Shown here piece by piece: positions 52,818 through 61,800 of a stretch of DNA of 64,000 nucleotides. The notes beneath the pieces are model-generated. The model was not told the DNA's origin and did not search any database. It saw nothing but the letters and a program-made list of their open reading frames with translations. A program made the position numbers and the translations under genes. Every line of letters starts with the position of its first letter. Position 1 is the first letter of the stretch. This DNA comes from CAMTVQ01 sp947085255 (lineage in GTDB: Bacteria > Bacteroidota > Bacteroidia > Sphingobacteriales > Sphingobacteriaceae), in NCBI GenBank assembly GCA_947085255.1, contig CAMTVQ010000005.1:226625-290624 (forward strand). The letters are read 5' to 3'.

Positions 52818-53613
52818 GATAGTATGGGCGATATGCTTTGCAGCCATTGTGTTTTCGGGATGCAACTTTAAACTAAATCCATTTAGAAGAAAAGATAAAG
52901 CAAACACAGTTAAAGAACAAAAAACCACCTCGTCAGCAAAATTAGATAAGGAAAAAGCAGTAATCCTTAAAAAAACACAGCAAAAGCAAGCAACATATCA
53001 AAGTTTTTCGGGTAAAGCCAAGCTAAATGCTACAGTAAGTGGTTCTTCGTTGAGTCTTAGTGCGAATATTCGTATCAAATCAGGGAGTGTTATATGGATG
53101 TCTATCACCGCAATTGCAGGTATTGAAGTAGCCAGAGTACTTATTACCCCCGATAGCATTAAATTGCTTGACCGCATCAACAACAAATACATCAAAGAAG
53201 ATTTTCGCTATTTACATACCTTGGTAAGCAGCGAGGTGAATTTTGAAACGTTAGAATCAATACTGGTAGGCACCATTCCATCCACATACTTGATGGGTAA
53301 TTTGGCTGTAAATAAAGATACAGTTGGGTATATACTGCAAGGAGCATCTACGGGTATGGATTACAGTTTTGCCACCAATGCAAAGCAACAATTATTGCGT
53401 TCAGTTTTTAGTGATAGGGTGTATAATCAAAGTCTAAACGTGAGTTATAACGATATATCAGAAATTGATAAACAAGATTTTCCTACGGTAATAAATATAT
53501 TTTCGGTGGTGGGGCAAGAAAAAACAGAAGCAAAGTTTACGTACGCTAAAATAGAGATTAATAAGGAGCTGGAGTTTCCATTTAATGTGCCCCGTAAATT
53601 CGATGAAAAATAA
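52810..53613 (+). CDS. DUF4292 lipoprotein
   Basis: 267 residues. Lipoprotein signal (MNRIVWAICFAAIVFSGC). Mature part contains a LolA/LolB-like beta-fold: YQSFSGKAKLNATVSGSSLSLSANIRI, VIWMSITAIAGIEVARVLIT, and LLDRINNKYIKEDFRYL. DUF4292 is widespread in Bacteroidota and comparable in fold to lipoprotein carriers; this comparison is inference. Its start overlaps the TPR gene by 8 bp and the EnvC-like gene follows after 15 nt, so the three form one transcriptional unit. Confidence 0.88.
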   Translation: MNRIVWAICFAAIVFSGCNFKLNPFRRKDKANTVKEQKTTSSAKLDKEKAVILKKTQQKQATYQSFSGKAKLNATVSGSSLSLSANIRIKSGSVIWMSITAIAGIEVARVLITPDSIKLLDRINNKYIKEDFRYLHTLVSSEVNFETLESILVGTIPSTYLMGNLAVNKDTVGYILQGASTGMDYSFATNAKQQLLRSVFSDRVYNQSLNVSYNDISEIDKQDFPTVINIFSVVGQEKTEAKFTYAKIEINKELEFPFNVPRKFDEK

Positions 53614-53628
53614 TCTTATTTTCGCGCT

Positions 53629-54942
53629 ATGATTTTAAAAGTAGCACGTATTCTTTTGTTGTGTGTAATCATCACGTGTAGTCAGGGTGTGCTTAGCCAG
53701 GTTAAAAAGGAGTCGAGCAAAACAACTAAGGTGTACACCAAAAAAGAGTTAGAGCTGAAGAAAAAGCGCTTACTTCAAGAAATAGCGGCTACGCAAAAAA
53801 TTCTCGATGAAACTAGAGAGAATAAAGAAAATACCCTACAACAATTAGTAGCGCTTAATAAGCAAATTACCGCTCGCGAAAACCTAATCAACACTATCAG
53901 TAGTGAATTAAAGGTGTTAGACCGACAAATAACCGAGCGTCAAGCCGCCATTGTGCAACTTTCGCAGCAATTAGTGCAGCTTAAAAAAGAATACTCGGCG
54001 ATGATTATGTTTGCCCAGCGCAATCAAAGTTCATACAATAAGCTGATGTTTATTTTTGCTGCCGACAACTTTAATCAAGCCTATAAGCGCCTAAAATACA
54101 TTCAGCAGTTTAATAATTACAGACGTAAGCAGGTAGAATATATAATGGATACGCAAGTAGATTTGCGTACAGCCATAGCCGAGTTAGAGATAAAAAAACA
54201 AGGCAAAAACTTGCTACTAAACGACGAGCAAAAAGAAAAAGTAAAATTAGATAAGGATAAGAAAAAGCAAGCCGAATTGGCAAAACAGTTTCAGGAAAAA
54301 GAAAAACAACTCCGCAAAGAGTTAACAAAAAAAGAAGACCAAGTACAGCGTCTCAACAAAGCCATTGAAGATGCCATTAAGCGAGAAATTGAAGCCGTAA
54401 GAAAGAAAGCGGAAGAAGAAGCACGCAAAAAAGCAATAGCAGCAGGTAAACCTATACCAAAAACGCAGCCTACCAGTACCTCTAATGCGCTTACAGCTAC
54501 GCCAGAAGCCTTAAAATTGTCAAATGAGTTTGCTGGTAATCGCGGAAAATTGCCTTGGCCAGTAGAAAAGGGAATGATTACCGAAAGCTTTGGTGTACAT
54601 CCGCATCCGGTACTTAAAGGGGTAATGATACAGAGTAACGGTATTAATATTCAAACCGAGATGAATGCTGCTGCAAGAGCCGCTTTTGATGGCGAAATTC
54701 GTTCCGTATTTTCTGTTCCAGGTCAAAATAAGAGTGTAATGATTCGCCACGGAGAGTATTTTACCATTTATTCCAACTTGGTCTCTACCAATGTAAAAAC
54801 AGGTGACAAGGTAACGGCTAAACAAGTAATTGGTACGGTGTATGCAGTTCCTGGCAAAAACGTTTCCGAAATTCACTTCGAAATCTGGAAATCGTTTAAT
54901 AAACTAAATCCTGCTGAGTGGTTAGCAGGCGGCGGTTCTTAA
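53629..54942 (+). CDS. EnvC-like LytM (M23) protein with degenerate zinc site
   Basis: 437 residues. Signal peptide (MILKVARILLLCVIITCSQG), a long coiled coil (about 40-290, with LDETRENKENTLQQLVALNKQI), then a LytM/M23 domain at the C-terminus (about 320-435). The fold is clear (WPVEKGMITESFGVHPHPV, VKTGDKVTAKQVIGTVY, EIHFEIWK), but ligands are missing: the HxxxD start reads SNGIN (Ser and Asn in place of His and Asp) and the usual YxHL reads YSNL. Only the last His (HFEI) remains. It therefore cannot be an active amidase/endopeptidase and most likely activates one, like EnvC. It follows DUF4292 by 15 nt and precedes tatA by 36 nt. Confidence 0.9.
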   Translation: MILKVARILLLCVIITCSQGVLSQVKKESSKTTKVYTKKELELKKKRLLQEIAATQKILDETRENKENTLQQLVALNKQITARENLINTISSELKVLDRQITERQAAIVQLSQQLVQLKKEYSAMIMFAQRNQSSYNKLMFIFAADNFNQAYKRLKYIQQFNNYRRKQVEYIMDTQVDLRTAIAELEIKKQGKNLLLNDEQKEKVKLDKDKKKQAELAKQFQEKEKQLRKELTKKEDQVQRLNKAIEDAIKREIEAVRKKAEEEARKKAIAAGKPIPKTQPTSTSNALTATPEALKLSNEFAGNRGKLPWPVEKGMITESFGVHPHPVLKGVMIQSNGINIQTEMNAAARAAFDGEIRSVFSVPGQNKSVMIRHGEYFTIYSNLVSTNVKTGDKVTAKQVIGTVYAVPGKNVSEIHFEIWKSFNKLNPAEWLAGGGS

Positions 54943-54978
54943 TAATTATCCATACATTTGTAATTAAATTTAATCATC

Positions 54979-55200
54979 ATGTATCATACTCCATTGCTAT
55001 TTTTAGGAAGCCTTGGCACAGGCGAAATTATATTAATCGTGTTGGCACTATTGCTAATGTTCGGGGGTAAAAAAATTCCAGAATTGGCACGTGGTTTAGG
55101 TAAAGGAATTCGTGAGTTTAAGGATGCTTCTAGCGATGTAAAACGCGAAATTGAAGATAACGTAACCAAGCAACCTGATCAGCCCGAAAAAAAGGATTAA
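54979..55200 (+). CDS. tatA: Twin-arginine translocase subunit TatA
   Basis: 73 residues. One membrane helix (TGEIILIVLALLLMFGG), the FGGKKIPELARGLGKGIREFK amphipathic-helix motif, then an acidic/basic tail. TatA forms the pore-like part of the Tat system that exports folded proteins. No tatC in the window. It lies between the EnvC-like gene and gatA, 36 and 45 nt away. Confidence 0.93.
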   Translation: MYHTPLLFLGSLGTGEIILIVLALLLMFGGKKIPELARGLGKGIREFKDASSDVKREIEDNVTKQPDQPEKKD

Positions 55201-55245
55201 TCTTCCCCGTCAATTAACTATACATTCATACCTTAACCATAGGCA

Positions 55246-56667
55246 TTGAAAAATTATTCGTCTCTTACAGAAGTGCGCGCAGATATTGCTGCGAAAGCGA
55301 TTACTGTTACTGCTCTTACACAATATTATCTTCATCGTATTGAAGAGCAGAAACACCTAAATGCATTTATCGAGGTATTTGACGACGCACTTACACAAGC
55401 AGCGCTTGTTGATGAAAAGCTGAAAGCTGGTACCGCTGGTAAACTGGCAGGTATGGTTATCGGTATCAAAGATTTAGTGTGCTATAAAGACCACCATGTA
55501 GCGGCATCTTCTAAAATTTTAGACGGATTTACTTCTATCTATTCGGCCACCGTTGTAGAGCGCTTATTGGCAGAAGATGTAGTCATTATTGGCCGACTCA
55601 ATTGTGATGAGTTTGCTATGGGCGCATCCAATCAAACTTCTTATTACGGTGCGGTAAAAAACGCAGCAGATGTTACTAAAGTGCCTGGTGGCTCTTCGGG
55701 AGGCTCGGCAGTAGCTGTACAAGCCGATTTGTGTTTAGCCGCCTTAGGTACCGATACAGGAGGTTCTGTGCGTCAGCCAGCCTCTTTTTGTAATGTAATT
55801 GGGTTTAAACCTACTTACGGACGTATATCTCGTTGGGGTATTATTGCCTATGCTTCTTCTTTCGATCAAGTAGGCCCGATTACCAAGAGCATCGAAGACG
55901 CAGCATTGTTACTCGAAATAATGGCAGGCAAAGATGGGTATGATAGCACAGCCTCATCTGAAGCGGTACCTGCGTATAGCCAAGAATTGACATTTGATAA
56001 AAAAGTAAACGTAGCCTATTTGCCAGAAACTATTGATAGCGAAGGTTTAGATGCGGAAATAAAGCAAAAAGTGCTCGATACACTGGATGTGCTAAAAGGT
56101 GATGGGCATACAATAAACAAGGGAAAATTTACCTTGTTAAATCAAGTAGTGCCCACCTATTATGTACTTACCACCGCAGAAGCATCGTCCAATTTATCCC
56201 GCTATGATGGGGTTCATTTTGGTTACCGTAGCCCCAATGCTACCGATTTAGAGTCAGTTTATAAAAAATCGCGTTCCGAAGGCTTTGGTGCAGAAGTAAA
56301 GCGTCGCATTATGCTAGGTACTTTTGTATTAAGTGCAGGCTATTACGATGCGTATTATGCAAAAGCTCAAAAGGTACGTAGACTTATTGCCAACGAAACC
56401 AATGAGATATTGGCGAACAACGATTTTATCATATTGCCAACTGCTCCAACTACCGCATTTGCTTTAGGTGATAATTTAGCAGACCCTATAGCCATGTACT
56501 TGGCAGATATTTATACAGTGCAAGCATCGTTAGCTGGTTTGCCAGCAATATCTATCCCTATTGGGATGCACAGCAACGGAATGCCCTATGGTATTCAGAT
56601 AATTGGCAAGAAATTTGCAGAAGCTGAGCTACTTGCGTTCGCAAAATATTTGATAGAGAGGAACTAA
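55246..56667 (+). CDS. gatA: Aspartyl/glutamyl-tRNA amidotransferase subunit A
   Basis: 473 residues. Converts Asp-tRNA-Asn or Glu-tRNA-Gln to the amide, as part of GatCAB; GatB and GatC are not in the window. Start is TTG at 55246; no earlier ATG is in frame and the first helix begins at residue 5. Catalytic triad Lys75 (IGIKDLV), Ser150 (PGGSSGGSA, cis-Ser) and Ser174 (TDTGGSVRQPAS). Length typical of GatA. It precedes the transglycosylase gene by 48 nt. Confidence 0.95.
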   Translation: MKNYSSLTEVRADIAAKAITVTALTQYYLHRIEEQKHLNAFIEVFDDALTQAALVDEKLKAGTAGKLAGMVIGIKDLVCYKDHHVAASSKILDGFTSIYSATVVERLLAEDVVIIGRLNCDEFAMGASNQTSYYGAVKNAADVTKVPGGSSGGSAVAVQADLCLAALGTDTGGSVRQPASFCNVIGFKPTYGRISRWGIIAYASSFDQVGPITKSIEDAALLLEIMAGKDGYDSTASSEAVPAYSQELTFDKKVNVAYLPETIDSEGLDAEIKQKVLDTLDVLKGDGHTINKGKFTLLNQVVPTYYVLTTAEASSNLSRYDGVHFGYRSPNATDLESVYKKSRSEGFGAEVKRRIMLGTFVLSAGYYDAYYAKAQKVRRLIANETNEILANNDFIILPTAPTTAFALGDNLADPIAMYLADIYTVQASLAGLPAISIPIGMHSNGMPYGIQIIGKKFAEAELLAFAKYLIERN

Positions 56668-56715
56668 AAAGCTATCTTGCAAAAATTTTTTTAACAAACG
56701 TGTAGAAAATCACTC

Positions 56716-58407
56716 ATGCAACAAACGAAAAGCCTACCCAAGCAGTTAAGAAGTTGTTTTTTATTGTCCTTGGGTTTTTTGCCTTTTGTATTATCAGTTA
56801 GGGCATCTGATAGTGTAAGTATCGACTCAACGGTTTTTGCTCAACAGCAGCAAAAAAGTGGGTACTCAAAACTCGACACTTCCAATTTAGTAATTTCTGA
56901 AAATGAGGCTGAAATATTCGAAAGTACGATTCCTCATTTCGACAACGCAGAGTTTCGACGTCGCTTAGAACTACTTTCTGAGTATACAACGGTTCCTCTT
57001 ACCTACAATCAGTATGTGCAAACGTATATCGATGTGTATTCATTACGTCGTCGCGAGCAAGTAGGCAAAATGTTAGCACTTAAAGAATACTATTTTCCTG
57101 TATTTGAAAAAGTGTTGTCAGATAATGGTTTACCCGAAGAACTTAAATATTTAGCCATTGTAGAGTCGGCACTTAATCCATTTGCTGTATCGCGTGTGGG
57201 CGCTACAGGTTTGTGGCAGTTTATGTACACTACTGGTAAAATGTACAATCTAAATATCGATAATTACGAGGACGATCGTAAGGATCCAGTAAAAGCGTCA
57301 AAAGCTGCTGCTGAGTACTTTAAAGATATGTACAAAAGATACGGGGATTGGTTGTTGGTAATTGCTGCCTATAACTGTGGTCCAGGTAACGTATCACGCG
57401 CAATTCGTAAGGCTGGTGGAGTATATAATTTTTGGGCTATACGCAAATATTTGCCTCAAGAAACACGCGGGTATGTGCCTGCTTATATTGCTGCTACCTA
57501 TATTATGAATTATGCCAATCAGCATAATATTTATGCCGAGTATCCTAATTTTTCCTTCGATAATGATACCGTAATTCTTAAAAGCATGGTTTCTTTCGAG
57601 CGCTTATCTTTTGCGTTGGGAATGAATATGGAAGATTTAAAAATGCTGAATCCGATTTACAAAAAGGGACTCATTTTAGCGTCTTCAACAAATCCTAAAT
57701 CGGTAGTAATTCCTAAATACAAGGTAGAAGCATTTAATCTTGTTAAAGATAGTCTGTTGAAATACCAGCCTCCTGTTACGTTAGTAACCTATACCGAACC
57801 CGAAAAAGCAGTAGTATACAAGGTGCGCAAAGGAGACTATATCGCTAAAATTGCTGGTCAGTTTGGTGTTTCGGTTTACGACATTAAAAAATGGAATGGG
57901 TTAGTGTCTAATAGATTATACGCAGGTACATACCTAAAAATATATAAGGCAGATGCTAAAAAAGTTACTTACTATGCTGAGGTAACTGAAAAGAAACAAG
58001 AAGAAGCGTTACAAGCTTCTGCACAAACAACTAATGTAGGGCAGGTAGAGAGCAAAGCACAGCCTGTAGTAATTGTGCCTGTTGGGGATTTAAAAACGAG
58101 TCTAAAGTCAGCTAACGGAGTTGCATCGCAACCAGCAAAAGCCGCATCTACTAAATCGTATGTTGCTCCTGCAAAAAAGTATGTAGCTCAATCAACTACT
58201 ACAAAATATGCTCCAGTGAGCAAGGTGTCAAAACCTGTCCTATCAGCAGCTGTTCGCTATCATAAAGTACGCAGTGGTGATACTATTTATGGCATATCAA
58301 AAAGATATGGGGTAAGTGTACAGCGTATTATGCGTACCAACGGAATTGCCAATGCGCGTAGCCTAAAAGCGGGACGTGTACTTAAAATTGTAACCAGCAA
58401 AGGGTAA
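56716..58407 (+). CDS. mltD: MltD-like lytic transglycosylase with two LysM domains
   Basis: 563 residues. N-terminal signal (SCFLLSLGFLPFVLSVRAS), a helical linker, then an SLT domain with catalytic Glu150 in LAIVESALNPFAVS and the ATGLWQFMYTTGKMYNLNID and LVIAAYNCGPGNVSRAI motifs. Two C-terminal LysM domains follow: VVYKVRKGDYIAKIAGQFGVS and RYHKVRSGDTIYGISKRYGVS, joined by a Lys/Ala/Gln-rich spacer (residues ~420-510). Cleaves glycan strands of peptidoglycan. It is the last gene of the 45-58 kb plus-strand block. Confidence 0.93.
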   Translation: MQQTKSLPKQLRSCFLLSLGFLPFVLSVRASDSVSIDSTVFAQQQQKSGYSKLDTSNLVISENEAEIFESTIPHFDNAEFRRRLELLSEYTTVPLTYNQYVQTYIDVYSLRRREQVGKMLALKEYYFPVFEKVLSDNGLPEELKYLAIVESALNPFAVSRVGATGLWQFMYTTGKMYNLNIDNYEDDRKDPVKASKAAAEYFKDMYKRYGDWLLVIAAYNCGPGNVSRAIRKAGGVYNFWAIRKYLPQETRGYVPAYIAATYIMNYANQHNIYAEYPNFSFDNDTVILKSMVSFERLSFALGMNMEDLKMLNPIYKKGLILASSTNPKSVVIPKYKVEAFNLVKDSLLKYQPPVTLVTYTEPEKAVVYKVRKGDYIAKIAGQFGVSVYDIKKWNGLVSNRLYAGTYLKIYKADAKKVTYYAEVTEKKQEEALQASAQTTNVGQVESKAQPVVIVPVGDLKTSLKSANGVASQPAKAASTKSYVAPAKKYVAQSTTTKYAPVSKVSKPVLSAAVRYHKVRSGDTIYGISKRYGVSVQRIMRTNGIANARSLKAGRVLKIVTSKG

Positions 58408-58548
58408 TTATTACTATGTATACCCAGTGTGCAATCTTTTTATAGTATTATACTACTGTAAGTCTCCCCACTATTTTTTGCTATGCCGATTCGCCTCGGC
58501 GGAGAAGCATCTATCTTGTGTTCGTGTTATGTCGAACATCTCTCGGTG

Positions 58549-58576
58549 CATATCATGCCGAACTTGTTTCGGCATC
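58549..58576. repeat. REP-like hairpin
   Basis: GATGCCGAAAC-type stem: CATGCCGAAC, loop TTGT, then TTCGGCATCTC. This sequence style recurs in genomes of this phylum; it stands 12 nt after an unpaired copy of ATGTCGAACATC. Confidence 0.55.
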
Positions 58577-58793
58577 TCGCAAAACATACATCTGCTTCTT
58601 TTGCCAATTGAGCTTATTTATATGAAAACAGCACTACTCCTTTAGGAGTATTTTTGTACTGCAAAAGGAGTATTTTAGGAAGGGCTTTAGGAGTAATTTT
58701 TAACATTAATATAGTTAATAATCAATAATTTAAGTATAGTGTTAAATACAAATGTCCTGTATTATCTCTTGATAAATTTGTACTCAACTTAAT

Positions 58794-58822
58794 TTTGAAT
58801 TAATGGTGTTTTGCTATTTTTG
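58794..58822 (+). promoter_or_regulatory. Bacteroidota promoter for the 1180-residue protein
   Basis: TTTG at 58794-58797, a 17-nt spacer, then TATTTTTG at 58815-58822, matching TAnnTTTG; the ATG is at 58848, so a ~20-nt leader is expected. Confidence 0.55.
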
Positions 58823-58847
58823 TTTCAAACCTTAAAAAACAAAATAT

Positions 58848-61800
58848 ATGTACACTACTCTAAATTTGGGTGTGGACGCTAAGCGTACCCCTCCCTCTCT
58901 CTCATTTTTTTACCTACATCGTCTAATTTCCTTTGTTCAGTCGTTCAAAATTAGTCGATACCTGTTTTTGGTAGCGTTGCTTACAATTTGTACGGCGATG
59001 AATGAATTAAAAGCGCAAACCATCCCTGTTCCATTACCTGTAGATCCGTATCAGATACCAGTTCCTTTGCCGGTACCAATAATACCTATTGCTACAGGTT
59101 GTGCAAATGCAAAAAGCACCTCGCTCGATATGGATATACTCACCCCTAAGTTGGGTGAACAATATAATAATGGGCAAACAATAAACATTGATTGGGAGGA
59201 GTGGCAAGCTGCACCATTATGGAACGGTCGTTTTGCTGATAGATATGAAATAAGAATAATCCACAACGGGCTAGAGATTGCCTATCAACGATATACAGAT
59301 GGAGGTCAAGGAAGTGGTAATAAGCCTCCCACTAATTATGCCTATACTATACCTTGCGATAAAACAGGACCGTTTCTTATAGAAGTTAAAGCATTTGAAT
59401 CTAAGCTGGTATTTAGAGATTGGCGATTCCAACGTGATTTTAGAGAACGCTGCCGAAAATATTCCGCTTTTGTAGTTTCTCCTGTGCCTGTAGCGCCAAC
59501 GCCTCAAGTTCATGCGGTGTGTGCAGCGGGGACCTATATTCTCACTGTTCATAATCCATACAGTGCCGATTCGCTCAAATTTTATACTACAAGCAATGCA
59601 CCTAAGTACTACAAGCAAAGTAAAAACAGCCAAGGCAGCTTTGAGGTAGAAGTGCCAATAGAGCCTAATCAAAGTATAAATACCTTTTTGGCAGCCTATT
59701 TTACCAAAACGCCTGCCTGTGTACCCATGGGTAAAGAAAGCCCTGCTACGCCATTTGCAGTGGGATATCTCAATTTAGACCTACTTACAGCATCCGTAGC
59801 ACCAAGGGATACGGTACTTATCGATCATAGCAGCAGCTGTGATTTACCCACTACCTACTTTGTATTACCACCCAATACGGAGGCTATTAATAAGGTTGTT
59901 GATGAGCAATTAGCGTTAATTAATTTTCATAGTGGCGGCTTGGTAAAAACAGAATTAAGAGGGCCTACTGTACAATGGTATGCACCCAGTTGCAATATGG
60001 CTGATAACTGTAAAACCCCTGTTAGTTTCAATGGTAATACAGTCGGCGAAAAAGTGTGCAATGCCAATTTGCCTGCTGGTTACGGTACTTCACGTACCTA
60101 CCAACAATCGCTTAGTTACGAATTACACTTGGCTACTTACAACAATAATAATGTTTTTCAACACTCAAATGACGGTGTTTTAAAAGACTGTAATGTGCCA
60201 TTGGTGAGTCAAATTACCGTTGCAAAAAGAATACCTGTACCCGATTCAGATATTTTTATTTTGTGTAAAGAAGGTGTACAAACCGTAAACGTACCCAAAA
60301 AGGCAGGTTTACCACCCAATGCTGGCGTTATTTTAGAGTGGTACACCTTGCCTACTGGCGGTACTAATGTAAACCCCCATATCGTACCTAAGCAGGGTGG
60401 GAGTAACAATAATTTCGGGTTTGATTTTACACAAGATTATCGTGTTTCAGGTGATTATACCTATTATGTAGGCTATAATTTTCAGGGTAAACGCAGCAAA
60501 ACCCGTGCAGTAATACGCATTGTGGTAGTACCACAGGTGCCTATGGTGGTACGCAACGAGGTGGTAAAAAAACGAACGCCTGCTCTCAATAATCCAAATG
60601 AGCCGGGCACATTTACTATTTTAGATCAAGATGTATCGGCGTTTATCAATTATTTTCAGGCGGTTACGGCAGCCATCCCTGCAAATTCTCCAGTAAAAGT
60701 GAGTTATAGCTTTTCGGCAGCATGGACACCCGACGGCAATGGCGTAACTCATCATGTAGACGTTACCGATCCTGTAACGCAAAAAACTATCCGGCAAAAA
60801 CGAGTGGATTATGATAATTTGCCGGCACAAGGGGGCTCTTGCCGTATCTACACCAACAAAATCACGCTTAGGTTTAGCATTAAGCGTTACGACCCTTTAA
60901 CTGGTAATAGCGTACCCGTACGCACAACCGTGTGCGAGCAAGCCACCCAGATTGTAACCGTGTGCAAGCAGCTATATGCACCAGAGCGTACTGCACATGT
61001 CAATTGTAAGGGCCCAGAAGAAGCTTTTTTAATTACCTACCCCAACCCCGAAAATTACCCACGCATGAAATGGTACAAAACCTTAACAGGTTCGGATACA
61101 GTTTCAGATGTACGTAAAATAAATGGACAGGATTCTAATAATCCTAATGCCGATGATGACAATAACAGTTTTACCATGCAGTATTTGTATCCACAAGGGC
61201 ATCAAATATGGTATGTAAGTCATGTTTCGGCATCGGGCAAGGAGAGTGCCCGCTCGGAAGCGATAGTAGTAACCTTGCCTCCTCCTCCGGAAAAAGTAGA
61301 TGAGGAATATACAGTACGCAAACCTGCCGTAGCTGCTGCCAACGATAGAGATGCCTATTGTACGGGCGATAACCCCGAACCGCTTACGTTCCATGATTTA
61401 GATGTGGATATTAGTGCCTACGAAAACCAAGTGCGCAATATATTGCGTGGCTTGCCGGTATCTATACGTGCGCAGGATACCCTTATAGCCGTGTACTGGA
61501 CCCCCGCCCAATTTATTAGTCATCCTACCGCTACGCCCGAAATTAATAGGGTATGCTATGGCGACCTGTCCGATGGAGAAGAAACCTCGCGCCTTTATAT
61601 AGCTACTCTGAAGGTATCTTTTAAATTAGCCATACAAGACAATCCTACTGTTAGTTCAGGGTTTATCAATTTGCCTATTAATGGGCCAGACTGTGAAGTG
61701 CCTATACGCAATGTAACGGTAATAAAAGCACCTCCAGTTGCGGGAGGTCCTGTACAAACCTGCGAAACCAATTTCGACGACCCTCGTAATACCCCGCAAT

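Larger units (their letters stand above)
58408..58847. other. 440-bp gene-free region with REP-like hairpins and GGAGTA repeats
   Basis: At about 58549-58575 a hairpin ATGCCGAAC-TTG-TTTCGGCAT is seen, next to GTTATGTCGAACATCTC, which resembles the GTTCGACATG arms around the transposase at 34 kb. Between 58635 and 58705 three copies of AGGAGTA(A)TTTT occur, two around a GTACTGCAAAA segment, starting with the palindrome-like ACTCCTTTAGGAGT. A promoter follows at 58794-58822. A short open frame here has no support. Confidence 0.6.

Noticed and set aside
53629..54942. Active M23 endopeptidase
   Set aside because: Two of the three zinc-ligand positions are replaced (HxxxD is SNGIN), so an activator role is more likely.
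59271..59672. 133-residue minus-strand open frame inside the 1180-residue gene
   Set aside because: Antisense to a clear T9SS protein; composition is that of a reverse frame.
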